NCBI GenBank assembly: GCA_963678675.1
Contig: OY783199.1
Coordinates: 20,026,909-20,090,908, forward strand
Source of the DNA: Xiphydria camelus
Lineage: Eukaryota; Arthropoda; Insecta; Hymenoptera; Xiphydriidae
Length of the DNA: 64,000 bases
Direction of reading: 5' to 3'
The position numbers were made by a program, and so were the translations under genes. Shown here piece after piece: positions 34,726 through 48,600 of the stretch (the first letter of the stretch is position 1; every line of letters starts with the position of its first letter). Below the pieces are notes generated by a model, which was not told where the DNA came from, did not search any database, and was given only the letters and a program-made list of their open reading frames with translations.

Positions 34726-37120
34726 TCCGGATCCAGTACTATCATATCCAAGCACTCAGGATCTAAAGAAGTTTCGTGCGTTTTTCATTCCTATCTGAAA
34801 CAAGCTATGTAAGGATTTTGCGAGACAAATAATTTTTTGTGTCAAATCAAAAATGTGAAGTGGTGTATCATCGCTTACGTAGGATCCGTTTCTCATTCTT
34901 GGTCCTCCTTGAATAGAGATTTAAACAGTGAAACGCAGAAATTACCGTACAGTTTGCGTGATCTACAGTAAATGGGAGCAACGAAATAAAAAATCGGCTG
35001 TCTTATGATTGTTCCAAATATAATGCTAATTATTTTTAAAAAACCACTCTAATCGAATAAGAAATAAATACTATAGCAACTTTTGAACATTAAAAGTGCA
35101 ATTTGCCCCGTCGTACCGTTCCTGCGGCAAGACGGCGGACGTACGACGGACCGTAACTACTGGGCGGCTCCCGGCTTCGGCTTCACGAGAATCGGAGCGC
35201 CAAAGCCGTACGCTCTCTTTCGGCACTTCGCCTCGCGCGTGGAACGAGACGCGGCGAAAGGAGAAAACTCGCATCCGCAATACCAGCACATTCGATTTCG
35301 TTATAGAGCACCACATCGAAAGAGAACTTTCGACGAAGAGACCAGCACATCGCCCCCCCGTACCGCCGTAACGAAAGAGCCAGAAAACGACGCACTAAAA
35401 GATCCTTGGACAGAAAGACACGAGGAAACCGCATTCCGGAACGCCACAATCAGTTCGGCCGATCCCGATTCTTCTCGCACATTCCCGCAGCCCGAAATCA
35501 CCGTTCGCACGCCTCCCCGCGATCCGTACGGCTTCCGTCTTTCCTTCCTTCCTTCCTTCCCACCGTCGATCCTCGTCGACTCGGGAAGGCGGAGGACGCC
35601 GAGCGAGCAGCGCAGCGACGCGCGTGCAGGAGAGGAGCGCGCGAGGAGAAAGTACCGGGACTATAGAATAATGCACATACGTCTCAGCAAACAGTCGAGT
35701 AGGTTATTGTAAACTAAAACTATCGTAGGGAGTAATAGAACTAAGAGTAATAATTAGTAAGGAAGGGAGAGTTGAACCGCGAACCGAGCAGCAGCAGCAG
35801 ATGTTGATGTGTGAGGATGTGAGGAAGAATGATGCCGCGTTGAGTCTAGGTCCTAGGAGTTCACCCCCTCCGGAATGAGACGCGCGAATCCGACTATACC
35901 GCGTATCGCCGACAGCCGCGCGTCTCCGTCGCTCCCCTCTCGTCGTCGACGCGCGACGCAAGTGGAAAGGGTTGGGTATCGCCGCCGGAAGGGGAGCGTC
36001 GCGCAGCGCGCCACGACGCGATCGGCGATAACGTCTTGTAGGATTGTGGGAATTGTTTTTCTGCGTCCCGATCGCACCGTTTTTTGGCCCCGATCGGGAC
36101 ACCATTGTCACGGCAATACTTTTTAAGCCCGCCGCGCCGTCATCTCCCGATTCGCGCGGCGCAGTCGATCGCTTCCGGCGCTTCGCCCCGCGACGAGGTA
36201 GAGACGGTGCCGCGGGCGGCAGCCACCTGTCTACTTTTTAACGCATTACGATATTTGACGAGCCAGCGATTCGACGCGATTGCTTTCGAACGTTTTACCG
36301 GCGTTTTTCTCGGTTCGCTTTGGAACACGATAATTGATTTTTGCTATCCTCGGTTGCGCACGAGACGAATAAGAGGCGTATAAATATGTATAAGAGCGAG
36401 GAAGGCGAAGATATGAAAAGTGAAAAAAAAAATGAGGGAAAATTCCGTTTTTGGCCAGACACTAAAAATAACGTGAGGGACGAAACGAACGAGTGAGCAA
36501 AAACTGGGAGGAGCTCGATGAAGGACGCCACGGGAAGCATACACGACGGCGTATCCGCGACGCGGAGAACGACGCGCACGTCGATACAACGCACGTCCGA
36601 ACGGCGACGCAGAGAGAGCCACACACGCATAATATATTACGATATACAGTTTCGGCCCGAATCCAAAAGACACATCAAGGAAAAAAGTACAAGTTTTCAC
36701 GTTTGCGCCTTACATTAAAATTAAAAGTTGATCAAAAACGTATTCTTACCAAAATCGGCCTTAGTATATTTTCCGGTGGACGCGGCCCGGCCGCGGCAAA
36801 CGGCGTTTCCGCGCGGCGAGAAGCGGCGCGCGCTTCCGGCGCCCGGGGAACCCATGACCTCGCAGAAACTCAGCAACAAGCCATCGAATAGATTTTTTTC
36901 TCAGTACCCGCGCCGCGCCCGAAGCCGCGTTTCGAAAACCCGCCCGGCGACCGGTCGCGTCCACGTGTCCCCCACCCACCTCTAGTATCTCTTTTCGCGT
37001 AGAAAGAAAAACACTTCCTGCATGTTGACGAGAGTGGTTGGGACTGCCGGGGGGTAGCGGCGCGCCGATCGGCCGAAAGATCGTCGTCTCGTTACGAAGA
37101 GAGAAAAGAAAACGCGCGCA

Positions 37121-37343
37121 CACCGAGAGAAATGACACGGTCGGTTTAACCAAAATCCTGGAGATGATCCTGGACCAAACCGTTTGGTGGAATATGGTTC
37201 CCCCGTCTGTTTGGTTGGAATAACTAAACGTTTGATTGGAATAACTTGATATTCGGTCCAACTGACCAGTATTTTGCTCAAAATAACTGAACACGTCAAA
37301 CTAGATGCGTGTTGTCATCATAACCCAATTATTTTTCTCGGTG
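37121..37343 (-). mobile_element. MITE, CAC-N-GAGAAAA group, duplication CA
   Basis: CACCGAGAGAAATGACACGG to TTATTTTTCTCGGTG, with CA on both sides. Internal ccaaaatcctggagatgat and taactaaac motifs as in 2708-2930. Confidence 0.88.
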
Positions 37344-38003
37344 CAGACGAGGCCGACGGTCGTTCGTTACTCCGAGGGGGCCCCGCCATGACGTCTGCGC
37401 GTTTGGGCCAGCTCGTCCAACTCATGCTAGACCGCGACCGTTAGATGACGATGTAAACGATGAACTAACAACCTACCGTTCGTTACGTTTGCGTTTACGG
37501 TTACGTTTGTTACGCGTGCATACATATGTAATACGGGGGAGAGCTCGCGCGAAGGAGCGGCCGATTCGATCGAGAAACGTTTCATCGATCGGCGGGGGCG
37601 AGAAATCCCCCGAGAAACGGCGGAAGGGATGATGTGTTGGACGCCTCGCTCTCCCCTGACACGTGCCCCTAACACGTCCCCCCCGCGAGCCCGCGCAACC
37701 GCCCCACAAACCCAGTCTGATCCGACAGTTTCGAAACGGTCCCGACACGCGATGGACACACGAGGCAATAATCAACCGAAATAAAGCTGAAGCGAAGTAA
37801 TGAATTAAACTGTATAACGATTGTTTGACGCGACATCGCGCGACGACTGCACCGCGCGGGAGAGGGGGAACCGGAAATGCACCCGCGGGTAGAGCGAAGA
37901 CCCGCCGCCGCCGCCGTCACCTCCCCCTCCGAAGCGACGAAGAGAAAGAGCGAGCCACGGCGGCGAGATGGTCGCTGGCCCACGTGGGCAGAGCTGACTC
38001 GAT

Positions 38004-38026
38004 GATATATATATATATATATATAT
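38004..38026 (+). repeat. (TA)n microsatellite
   Basis: Alternating AT run, continued after a short break at 38034-38045. Confidence 0.93.
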
Positions 38027-40001
38027 GTAAACGTATATATATATCGAAAGAAACCAAAAAAGTAATCGTACGTTAATTATAATTCAAGACGTTGCACGAA
38101 TGGTGTTTCTGAAGGGGAAAGCGGACGAGGAAAGACCCTGACGAGAGAGCCGCGCGAGTAAGACGCGAGAGCGTTGAAGGGAAAAAAGAAGAGCGACGCG
38201 AAACGACGGCGCAAAAAAAAGGAGTGAACACGCAAGAGCATCGTAACGATCTACCATTCGATTTCTTGGTTTTTTCACGCATTTTCGCGCACGCGCGCGG
38301 GACACGCGCGCGCGTCCCTACCGCGAGTTCCCCTCGAAGATCCCCTTCGCCCCCAGCCCCCTTTCCCCCAAAAGGTTTGCTTCCAAAATTCGTAACACGT
38401 TATTGAAAAAAAACACCTAATAATTATAAGCTACCTAACAATAATATTAACTATAAATTATAATACTAATTGAATGACATACTTAATGATTAATTATTAA
38501 TGCTAACGATAATGATTAACGTATAAAGATACGCGAGGGAAACCGATACGAGTGACGGCTGACAAACCGACCACCGGATCCGGGGGAAACGCTCGCGCAT
38601 CCGGCACCCCGCACGCTCGCACGCACCCTTCGACTTCCCGGGATTCCCCCCGAAATATACCACCGCCCCGTCGGCGAATCCGCGAGAGGCTCGCGCTCCT
38701 CTTCGCGGGCGCAGAGCTCCTCGAGCTTCGCCTCGAATTTGGCGTATCCGTGCGCGCGCGAGGCCGGTGAGCAGTGATTTTCCTTCTCGGAGAAAGTGTG
38801 GTCGTTTCTCACCCATCACTTCTACGCTCTAGATATATAACGAGACTTAATTGTAACGACAAACAGCATTACGATACTAATTACATATTATCGATATACT
38901 TACGATTATGAACTATCCTAGTGGTATATTACGACGACATAGTGTTGATTGATCCGTTTCATGAATGTTTGTAGATCACGGAGCGTTTGGAACTCTATGT
39001 GCTATCCGTCGAGCAACGCGACCCCTTGCAATCGGCCCCCGCGCCACAGCCCCGAGAACGCCCCACGCGACACACCCCTCACCCCGAGAAAGAAACCCAA
39101 ATTCCAGCTCAACCACGACGAACCATTCCCCCTTCGACGGTCGCTTTAACGATCGGTACCCTCGGGATGACTGTATCCTCGCATACTTCCTCCGAGAGAA
39201 GCTAAATTGATAGAAGCACGAAACAATCGACAGAACGTACAAAAACTGCACGTGATTACACGGTACATCCGAATTCGAGCAACGAGTTGTGCGAGCAAAA
39301 TTAAACGGAGGCGTTACGTCGTGACGTAATTGATCGAGAGACGCGACGAAAAGAGGCTATCGATTGGCTTCGAATTTCAACAGATCGATCGTGAGTTCGA
39401 AAAACCCTCGAGTCGTGTGGCATGGCTCGTTTCTTCGTTCGCGCTCGTCCATTTTCGAAGTTGAACGGGCAGAAATAATATTCGAAAAGTAACCTTATAT
39501 ACGGATGTTCGCGTGATTTATTTTTAATTTTAATTTTCTTTTTTTAAGAAAGAAATGTCGATCACACCCATTTTAGGTTTCACGCGCTATTTCCGCCTGG
39601 CGATCGCGTAGATTCAGACGACTCGGTTTCCCCTAGGATTGCATACATATCAGAATCGGTACGGTACGAGACCGCGGTTCGACGTCGCACGCTCCTTCTC
39701 TCGGACCACAATTGCAGAGACTTTCGAGCGATCATTGCAATCCGAGTAAACTCCTTCCCGTTGCGCTAGGCCGAACCGAAGAGGCGAGACAACGCGTAAT
39801 TATCCCCCCCCCGAGACCCTTTACCGTTTTTGAATACACGCGAGCTGCGAGATGCCGATGGAAACGGGTCCCTTTTGCACCGCAGGATGACTACGAAAAT
39901 GCTTCGCAGTAGGGTGGTGTGCCTGCTCCCAGGAGCAACTATTGTTTACAGTTACTGACCCGGAGATCGATAATACGTGCAATTCTGACATTACGATGTC
40001 G

Positions 40002-40238
40002 CACTGAAAAGAATAACTTAGTTATTTAACCAAGATCCTGGAGATGACTAAATTGTTTGGTGAAATATAGATCCTCGATCTATATTTGATTAAATTGACC
40101 ACTTTTTAATTAGGATAACTAAACATTTTTTTAGAGCAACTAAATATTCTGACTATCTTACCAGTATTTTGATTATAATAACTAGATGCGTTTAATTATA
40201 TGCGTTTTGTTATTTTAACCTCATTATTTTTCTCAGTG
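40002..40238 (-). mobile_element. MITE, CAC-N-GAGAAAA group, duplication CG
   Basis: CACTGAAAAGAATAACTTAG to ATTATTTTTCTCAGTG, with CG on both sides. Same subfamily as 37121-37343. Confidence 0.88.
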
Positions 40239-40287
40239 CGGATGGACGCGAGGCCATCGGAAAATCTATTCGAGATATTGAAAGTAC

Positions 40288-40592
40288 CACTGAAAGGAAA
40301 TGACATTTCAAAATATAGCAATCAATCCCAGAAAATATAGGGGAAAAACTCCGAGAAGTAAATCTAGTGCCAGTGCAGTTATGAATTCGCTTTAATATTA
40401 TACTGTATACAATTTACTTCTGTTAGACGTAAATTTTAATCCTATACGGTCCCCTATGTGTAGTACATATAAGTCCTATACAGTAAGGTATTTAACTGAA
40501 CTCATAACTGTCTTATCACTACATTTCTTACCTGGAGTTTTTCTCCCATACTTTCTAGAATTGCTTCATTTTGAAATATCCATTTCTCAGTG
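40288..40592. mobile_element. palindromic MITE, CACTGAAAGG terminus
   Basis: CACTGAAAGGAAATGACATTTC on the left, GAAATATCCATTTCTCAGTG on the right. The arms continue (CCCAGAAAATAT..GGGGAAAAACTCC / GGAGTTTTTCTCCC). The flanks do not match. Different interior from its neighbour at 40002-40238. Confidence 0.7.
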
Positions 40593-41201
40593 CGTGAAAT
40601 AAATTTATTAGAAGATTTCGCGTGGCTATTCTGACGTATTAAAGTCGAAGCGAAACTTATCATCAGTAACTGTGACGTTTTGGCACCCTACAACCTCGCA
40701 ACGAAGCATTCTTTCGATAGATGAAAAAAAATCCCATTTCTTTACCTAAGCCAACTTTCGTTCTTATTTTTTATACTCGTCAACCCGTACTCTCCCTCTA
40801 TACCACCCTTCTCCTTCTGTTTCTTTTCTTTGTGCGCTCTTGGGAGACTCCATCTTAGAGCCATTAATAAATGCATCTTCTTTTCCTCGTTGTCTCTTCT
40901 CGCAAATTCTTCCATCGGCATTTCGGCGCGAAATCCGCGCCTCATTGTTAAGTTAAGTTTTATTAGCTAGCTAATTCCTTTGTACATTCCACGCGTGTGT
41001 TAATAGCCCGTCGTCTCGAGAATAGTCGATCTGACGGTTTTACTAGTAAGATTTGTTTCTCGCGGTCCGCGTGCCCCGCCCGCGACGCGTTTCGACGCGG
41101 GTCGAAGCGACCGGGCGAGAAATGTAAGGCTCGTGCGTCGTACGCTGCACGGAGTTTGCAGAAGACAACGCGATGGTATACCGCGACGGTGGCGTCGTCT
41201 T

Positions 41202-41340
41202 CGATCGCGATTATCTCGTCGCCCGTGAACTTTTCGACCAAGTTGGTCTAATACTTTTTTAAAGATCGAAACACGACCTTCAAAAAAGCATTATACCAAT
41301 TTCAGCGAAAAGCTCATAGGAAATGAGAAAATCGCGATCG
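41202..41340. repeat. palindromic element family R, copy 2
   Basis: Symmetric CGATCGCGAT ends, TTATCTC / GAGAAAAT, TGAACTTTT / AAAAGCTCA, and ggtctaatactttttt / aaaaaagcattatacc inside. 139 bp, no obvious target duplication. Confidence 0.75.
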
Positions 41341-42598
41341 AACCGGACGTCTCTGCAAGTAGTAACTGCCCCGTTACGGGCCAAACCGTGCAGTCCGCTA
41401 CCGCGTTGGACGAACTGCCCGCGGCACTGAGCAGTATTACTTAATTAGGACAACCTCTTTTCCCGCCCCACACGTGCACACCCAGGCCCTCATCCACCCC
41501 TCGTTAGAGGGCCAGAGACGGGTGGAGAGTTCGCGTGAAACCGCGATCTCCGCGCGCCCATTACCCGCGGCGCGGCGCGCCCGACGACGAGCTTTCCGAC
41601 GCACGTCCTCGTTAGCTCGGTCCCGCGTCGGGAAAGATCGAGGTGCAACGCTTACTCGGCGCGCTACGCTCTCGCGCAACGCAATCTAGGTAATCGGCGC
41701 GAGTACGGATAACGGTTCCTACGTTCTTCCAGCTAGTCGGCAGTATTTCACGCGCGCTCTCTCTTCCCTCTCTCACTCTCTCTCGGCTGCAGCCAGTCTC
41801 CACTTTAAACATCCCGTGTCTCGCTCGCATTTGCGACAGGACGATCGATCCCCGAACGTCGGACGCGAGAGGACGATCGAAACAACGAAGGCGCCCGACG
41901 AAAGAGCCGCTCGCTCTCGTCGTTTCGGTCCGTCGCTCGAGTCGCGAACGCGCCGGAAGTCCTTCGCCATCGCAAATCTCCGCGAGGCCCGAGCCGTAAC
42001 CACATTGAGTTCCGCCCGGGCAAGATCAGGCGAGCGTCGGTCCGGCTCTCAATTTTGAAATAGCCATTTCGACGAAAGCGAAAAAAGCGAGCAGACCCCC
42101 AAAAAACCCGACGCAATAGAAGAAGGCAACCGGATCAAAATACCGCCACACGAAGAAACAGTTTCTCGCGCGGGACGGGGCCGCCGCGCGCCGAGGGCCC
42201 TTTTCCGGAGGGGGGTGCATAAGGCCCCCCGCGGGCCCGGATTCGTCGCGCGACGGTCAGCCGCGCCCGCGCCCTCTCTCACTCACAGCACACACTGGGC
42301 CGACTCGTCCGATAGAATGTGCCTTCAGTGTTGATTTTATACGAAAAAAAATACTAAAATTATACAAAGGGGCCCGACATAGACCGAACGCCCACCCAAA
42401 GCCTGATCGGTGCTCGCCCGCTGCCCATTTTTTGCCCACCAATCGCGGTACACGTCTTACGCGACAACGCAAATGCATCGAACTCGTATGCACGCGACAC
42501 TCCGATCCTCGAACGAAAACGCGCGGGAGAACGTCGAGCGCAACACCGCCGACGAGGAGAAGAGATCCCTGGATTTTTCTGATTACCCCTCGGAGGAC

Positions 42599-42613
42599 CT
42601 CTCTCTCTCTCTT

Positions 42614-42649
<36 letters not shown>

Positions 42650-42675
42650 CCCCTCTTTCTCTCTCTCTCTCTCTC
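42599..42675 (+). repeat. (CT)n microsatellite, longest in the window
   Basis: About 77 bp of CT with scattered T and C interruptions, i.e. GA-rich on the minus strand. Confidence 0.97.
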
Positions 42676-42976
42676 ATTCTCGCGTGCGCAGTCTTTGCTA
42701 AAGTTGACAGACTCGTTGTTAGCGATAAGAGGATGGATACTGTCACCGAATAATGAAATTTTCTCAAGTATTTTCTTCAAAGGAGATCGAATAAATCGAA
42801 AGATCTTCGAACGTCAAACGGAGGCGTCCGCTTCGATCGCGATTACGTCGTTACCTCGAACGTTTGTAGGCATTGATGTGACCGGCGATCGAAGTAGATC
42901 GCGAGCTGCACGAAAATGATAGAAAATTGCATTTCCTTTCAATTAGAAAAGCAATAGATCTATACAGTGCCGTCCA

Positions 42977-43791
42977 CACTGAAAGAAATAATTGCCAGTG
43001 CAGGGCTCCCACTTGGTCATTTTTGTCAACCAGGCCAATAGACAGTAATTTTTATTTTTTTAAATCATTAAGTCATTATTTTTAAGATTTCTTCACTTGA
43101 TTGATCACATAATTTCGTGGTAGCTTCACGCTACTAAAACGCTGCAACAATTTGTATGAATTCTCAGTGTTAGGATGGTCATCCTATCAGTGCTCAAGTT
43201 CCATAAATCGTTATAATGGCGCGTAACGAGCAGTCGGTATCGTTGCGCGTGTTTCTTGTAGCATGAGAAAAGGTTTGTTAAGGTATTTGTTTGCTAAAGA
43301 GTGATTCAATTTGTTATCTTCCATACCTTTCAATTCCGATGTGTTCTTATAAAAATAAATTAGTTCGATTACAAATCCCAATCATTTTTTTTCAATATTA
43401 TTTCCTCAAAACTTTACCGAATTTATTGCAAACGCCTTTTTCTTATTCCTTCGTAATGCTCAACTGAGGAAAGATTGGTCATTTTTTGTTGATTTTTTGC
43501 CAAACATTAAAACCCACTCTTTCTAAACATCTGACTGGATGGGAACCCTGCTAGAACAAAAAAAAATGTCTTGAATCAACAACATGCGATCTGACAAATT
43601 TTTAGGAATACAGATTCTTGGTCGAAGAATACATATTCTCGATTCGAGAATACCTTCGTTAAACCAAAAAAATTACTCGAGCCTGTCAACATTTTCTCGC
43701 TCGAAGAAAACCATGACTCGATCCTCGAATTACATATATCATGTTCTTGATTGAAGAAAACATTTTTTTTTGGCAATTATTTTTCTCAGTG
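42977..43791. mobile_element. MITE, CAC-N-GAGAAAA group, duplication CA, interrupted
   Basis: Left end CACTGAAAGAAATAATTGCCA, right end TGGCAATTATTTTTCTCAGTG, CA on both sides. The left half is cut after 23 bases by the element at 43001-43550. The right half has ttcttggtcgaagaa and attctcgattcgagaat palindromes. Confidence 0.82.
43001..43550 (+). mobile_element. non-autonomous element with CAGGG termini (hAT-like), copy 1
   Basis: Begins CAGGGCTCCCACTTGGTCAT and ends GGATGGGAACCCTG, nested in 42977-43791. A second copy at 51175-51689 shares gagaaaaggtttgttaaggt, cctcaaaactttaccgaatt and the end of the element. CAGGG termini suggest hAT, but no 8-bp duplication is visible, so the class is tentative. 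Confidence 0.65.
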
Positions 43792-44179
43792 CACCAATCG
43801 ATATCGGCCAGGGATTGCGGAACTTGTCAGAGCACCTTCGCGAAGCACTAACCTCGATATCACAACCATATCAGGGATCTCCTCTCACGAATAAGGCGCG
43901 CGCAGGACATACTCGTATGCGTGTACCCATACCTACAACGGTCGCGTGTCAACCGCAGGCACCTCCTCGAAAAGCTCCGACATCCTCCGCCAAGAACCCT
44001 CTCCGCGCCTCCATCCCCCGCAACAACCAGCACCCCCGATCCCACGCAAAAAACATTTTCGTTCAGGCAAGGAGTTCGGAACGCTGCTATATCACCGATA
44101 CATATATATATATATATTTATTAAATACAATTATTAGAAGTATACTATAAGTACTTACATATATGTGTACTATGGTCTC

Positions 44180-44200
44180 TCCCCCCCCCCCCCCCGCCCC
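44180..44200 (+). repeat. poly-C tract
   Basis: C run with one G. Another pure run of 23 C lies at 44711-44733. Confidence 0.95.
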
Positions 44201-44710
44201 AATCGAAAAACCCCATCGGGTCGCCCCTCGACGGTCCGGCGATCATCGATCGAGTTTTGGTTAACGCGCGAAGAACGATCGACCACGTAAGCGTAAAGAG
44301 CCGGGACGCGGCCTTCGCAACGCGAAGCGCGCGCGAGCTCAGAGCGGAAATGAGACAGCGACATCGCCGGACCGCGCGTTCGCGACCCCCCACTGCCCGC
44401 TACAAGCGTAGAACTCAACCGCATTAACACATATGGAAGCTACCGTAAACTACTAAACACTAACTAACTACAATTACTTATTAATTATTAACGATTACGC
44501 GGTAAACAGTATAAACAATACCCAGTAACCATTGAATTGTGTGTCGACAACTACATACTACTACCCACCTAACTATATCGAATAATAGTCGTATGTTGAA
44601 GGAAACTTGTACTCTATACCTGCAGCAGTTGTATCCGGCAAGACCGTTTCTATAAGTAATAACGATTTGAATACACCTCATACGTGCCCCCGCCCATAAC
44701 CACTCAACCG

Positions 44711-44733
44711 CCCCCCCCCCCCCCCCCCCCCCC
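44711..44733 (+). repeat. poly-C tract, 23 bases
   Basis: Uninterrupted C. Length may be affected by sequencing error. Confidence 0.9.
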
Positions 44734-46618
44734 TCGAACCAAGCCAATTCTACCGCGCAGAATAGCGCAATCGAACGCCACCATCGATACCAGCGCTCAC
44801 AGGCGGGATTGGAAAACTCGATTCGCGTTGTACGCACACGTGTGTGTGGGGAGACCACATGTAACTATTTAGCTCCGCCGCTCATTTTCCGCGACAGCCA
44901 CCCCGCACCCGGCGGTGGACGCGAGCGAGAAGGCCCGCGCGCGCGCTCGTCGTTCCGAAGGCACGGATCGCGCGTCCGCACGGTGCAATAAGGAGGAGGA
45001 AAGGGGGCTGTAGGAGGGAGAAAACACGCGGCGGGATCTCGTCTCCTTCGCGAGTTCGACGAGCGCGTTAAGCGCCGCACGGGACTCCGACTTCTCGGCG
45101 CGCCCCGGGGGTGCGAGGGGTGGCGAACACGTCGCGAACGTTTATTAACTACCTTCGTCCCGACCTCCCCCCTTCCCTATCCACCCCGAATTTCCGTACA
45201 GTCCCACGATATTTCCCGACGTGTTGTATTATCCGTTATTTTCGATATAATATTATATAGTATTAATGATATTTAGTATATGATAATACGACGATATGTG
45301 TGTGGTAAGAGAGAGGTATGGGAGAGACGTCAGTCTTGGTCACACTACACTACGCAACGTTATACCGTATATACACACTGGCGCGCATTCTCAACGATGC
45401 GCTATTTCCGACCCCCCACCCCCCCTAGTCCCACCCCACCGACCCCCCAAAGCCCCACGACCCACTCGGCCACGTACACATCAAGAGTACTAATATATAG
45501 TTGCCGTGTTAAATGAAACACCGACCTACCCGCGGGTCCGCTTCGTCTTTTGCCCCTGGAGCGCCGATGCGTCGGATCTACGGCCGAAGACGAGAGTCCG
45601 AGCTCCCCCTCCCCCCTCTCTCTCCTGCCCACCTCTCCAACCACGGAGAGAGCGATCGAAAGTGACAGCGGTGTGGCGCGCGATAAAACCGATCCCCGAT
45701 CCCCCCACCACCCTCGGACTCCTCTCGTCGCGGTCCGCCGCGGGGCTTCCGCGTCCAGGGCGAATATTATTGCCGCACATATGGCCGAGATTTTTGTACA
45801 GGCGATAAACGCGCGCGAACGTTTTACGAATCTTGAGTTACAGAGCAGCACTATACATACGACACAGATGATGTATATATTTTTACGTTACAGAATATGC
45901 CTGCACTACAGGCCCCATAAGACTGGTTCTCATTTCCCCGTGTGACATAACGCGCGTGCGTACCAATATTTACACGTTGTATAAGGAAACCCTAATGATA
46001 TTTCTATACGGCGGGAGGAGGGAAAGAAAAAAAAAAGCGAAAGAGAGAAGCGACCGATACCGGGAATTAATGTATTATCTAATATTACGCCAGGATGATA
46101 GGACGCCGGGGTGACGTACCCGCCCGCAACCCCGCCGCGCCGCTACCGCGCGAAATCGTCGCGGGCGATTAGAAGACGAGCAATTGGCATTCCAAACGTG
46201 TATCCCCAGCGCGCGCGCGCGCGCATCGGCGCCGCGACCTTAACACGGACGTGTTACGAGACCGAAACGAAATTAACATCCTGATTTTCTCATCCGATCG
46301 TTATTCAACCCAATTCGACGCATTCAAAAGGAGAACGAGAAATTGGAAGTCTGGTTTGCCGCGCTGACGATGCGGTAGCGCGACGTGCGAAGAGACCGCC
46401 GCTTGCGGGGGGTGGTCCACCCCGACAGAAGCATAACGCGGGTAGGAATATCTCTAGATCCTCGGCGACCACGAGTCGGCGCGCCGACCGATCGTCGAGG
46501 AGATCCTATAAGTTTCAAATCCGTACCCCCGAGGCGGCGCGCGCACCCCTCCCACGCTTCCGGCGCGACGCCGGCGATCGGTCCCGGTCTCGCGACTCGA
46601 TCGCGGGGCGCCCGCAGG

Positions 46619-46909
46619 AAATTTAGTCGATTTAACCAAAATCTTGGGGAGGATGACCAAACGTTTTGGGGAAATGCGAATCCTCCATCCGTTTGCTTTG
46701 TCTGGCCATTTTTTGGTTAGAATAACTAAACATTTGGTCGGAATAACTAAATACTTGGTTCGACTGACCAGTATTTTGGTTAGAATAGCCAAATTCTTGG
46801 TCGGAATAAACTAAATACTTGATTCGACTGAGCAGCATTTTAATTGGAATAACCAGACGCATTTAATTCGATGCGTTTTGTCATTTTAACCTAATTATTT
46901 TTCTCGGTG
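46619..46909 (-). mobile_element. MITE, CAC-N-GAGAAAA group, left end lost, internal duplication
   Basis: Right end TTATTTTTCTCGGTG. The left terminus is missing; sequence starts in aaccaaaatcttgggg. The block taactaaa-acttggttcgactgaccag is tandemly duplicated, making the copy longer than its relatives. Confidence 0.78.
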
Positions 46910-48190
46910 TGGGGAAGGCTTGGGAGGACATCCCCGAGACTTTCCCCCTCGGGAAGATCGACGGCGTCGCGCCGGAAGCCGGGGATTCGCGCGCGCCCAT
47001 CGGGGTCCCATAACACAAATACTTGAGTTGCAGTGCGTGCGAACATCTGTAGAGCCATATACGTATAGTATGTTGTTGTATATCTTAAACGGTCGTATAT
47101 AGGACGTAGTAGGTGTACATTGTAAGAGGATCGCGGTTGCGCCCGATTGCGAACGAGCAGGAACAAAAATGAAATTTAACAAGAAAAACGAGGAACTTGT
47201 GACAGCGAAGCAGAATATTTAGGATGTATGACTCTAAACTATCTTCGGGGTCGTGGCGCGCGGTCACCGGCGGCCCCGTCCGGAACGGGTGCAAGTATAA
47301 CTACTATTTAGGTGTATAAAAATTATTCTCGCGGTTAGGATGTTCTAAAGAAATTATTGTAAAAAAAAATTTATTATAGGGGAGAAATTTTAAACGGGGG
47401 CGACGAGTATAGCGCGCGAGGACGAGATGGCGAGAAGGCGGAGCCGGCGCGAGTGGGGGACAGAAAATTATTGTAAATTTTTGGGGGTGATCCGGTCGCG
47501 CGGTGACCGCGCCTCGAACCGCGAAAACGCTCGAGCTCGATATGCGACACGGGGGTGGCGCGGGATGATACGGGCGCGAATCGACGCGGTGCCCTCGCGT
47601 CCGGACGACGCGAGACCGTTGGGCAATTCCCACGCCCCCGTGCCAATTTCGACGGGGAAGCGTGCTTGTTTCGATTTTGAAAAAAGGGTTCTGGGTTTTT
47701 ATATATTTTTGGCAACGATATCTCGAGTACTATTTAAGATTTAAGCGCAACAAAACGGTGGCGAGGAGGAGATAAAATAATGTGCGAGTAACGCTGTCGT
47801 GTTTGTAAAGATTTCGACGGGTCGAAAAAAAGTTATGGAGAAGAGAGACGGTAAATTAATATTTAAATATTCGTATCAAAAAGGGGAAAAAAAGCATGCG
47901 TAGGTTTTCGAGACAGCGGAAAGAGAGAGAGCGCGCGCTACAGCGATGACGATGTGTAGAGGGACGCGCAGGGACGTAGCGCGAGGGATGAGAAAATAAA
48001 GAGGGATGAAAAAAAAAAGAGAGCGAGACACAGGCCGAACTACTAAGAAATACTTATAATATATGGCTACAAGTACAAATTACTTCGATTACCGAGCGTA
48101 GGTGTATTGATGTGTGGACAAAAATTTGGTTGGCCGATGACCGTTTTTTGGAACCATCGTACTGCGTATCAAAGTATGTAAAATTTATTG

Positions 48191-48196
48191 AATAAA
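48191..48196 (+). terminator. candidate poly(A) signal AATAAA
   Basis: AATAAA in an AT-rich setting, followed within 40 bases by repeated TAATGTAAT-type sequence that could serve as a downstream U/GU-rich element. A candidate distal 3' end of the prospero transcription unit. Confidence 0.3.
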
Positions 48197-48379
48197 CGCT
48201 AGCGTATTATGATATAATGTAATCTAATAATGTAATATTGTAATGACGAGTCTAAGTGATGAACAAAAATATTAATTTTGAGGTTTAGGGAGAGCGCGCG
48301 TGAGTGCACATGAGTGACGAGAGAAAACAAACAAAAAGTCGCGACGTTATCGTGCATTATGCGAAACGAATGAAATTAC

Positions 48380-48600
48380 AACTATTATTATTATTACGAT
48401 TACGATTATCATTACCGTACTGTCGCATTTATTATTAACGATTATCACTATTGTCATTATTATTATTATTATCATCGTTATTATCAATTACGACAACGTA
48501 TTAGTGCGATTATTACTATTATTATTATTACCACGCTTATTACAACTATTACCATTATCATTACGATTATTACCATTTATTATTATTGTCATCATCGTAG
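48380..48600 (+). repeat. degenerate (TTA/ATT)n tract
   Basis: About 220 bp of ATT, TTA and ATC triplets. U-rich if transcribed on the + strand. Confidence 0.85.

Larger units (their letters stand above)
34111..35099. mobile_element. transposon with ~145 bp inverted termini
   Basis: The outermost 21 bp are a perfect inverted pair (GCACTTTTAATGTTCAAAAG + T). Similarity continues through ACTTATCCGATT.., ATTTGGAACAAACATAAGA and CTGATTTTTTATTT to about 34255 and its mirror from 34955. Inside lie a family Q repeat (34375-34725) and a tiny piggyBac-type MITE (34429-34502). No transposase. Confidence 0.85.
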
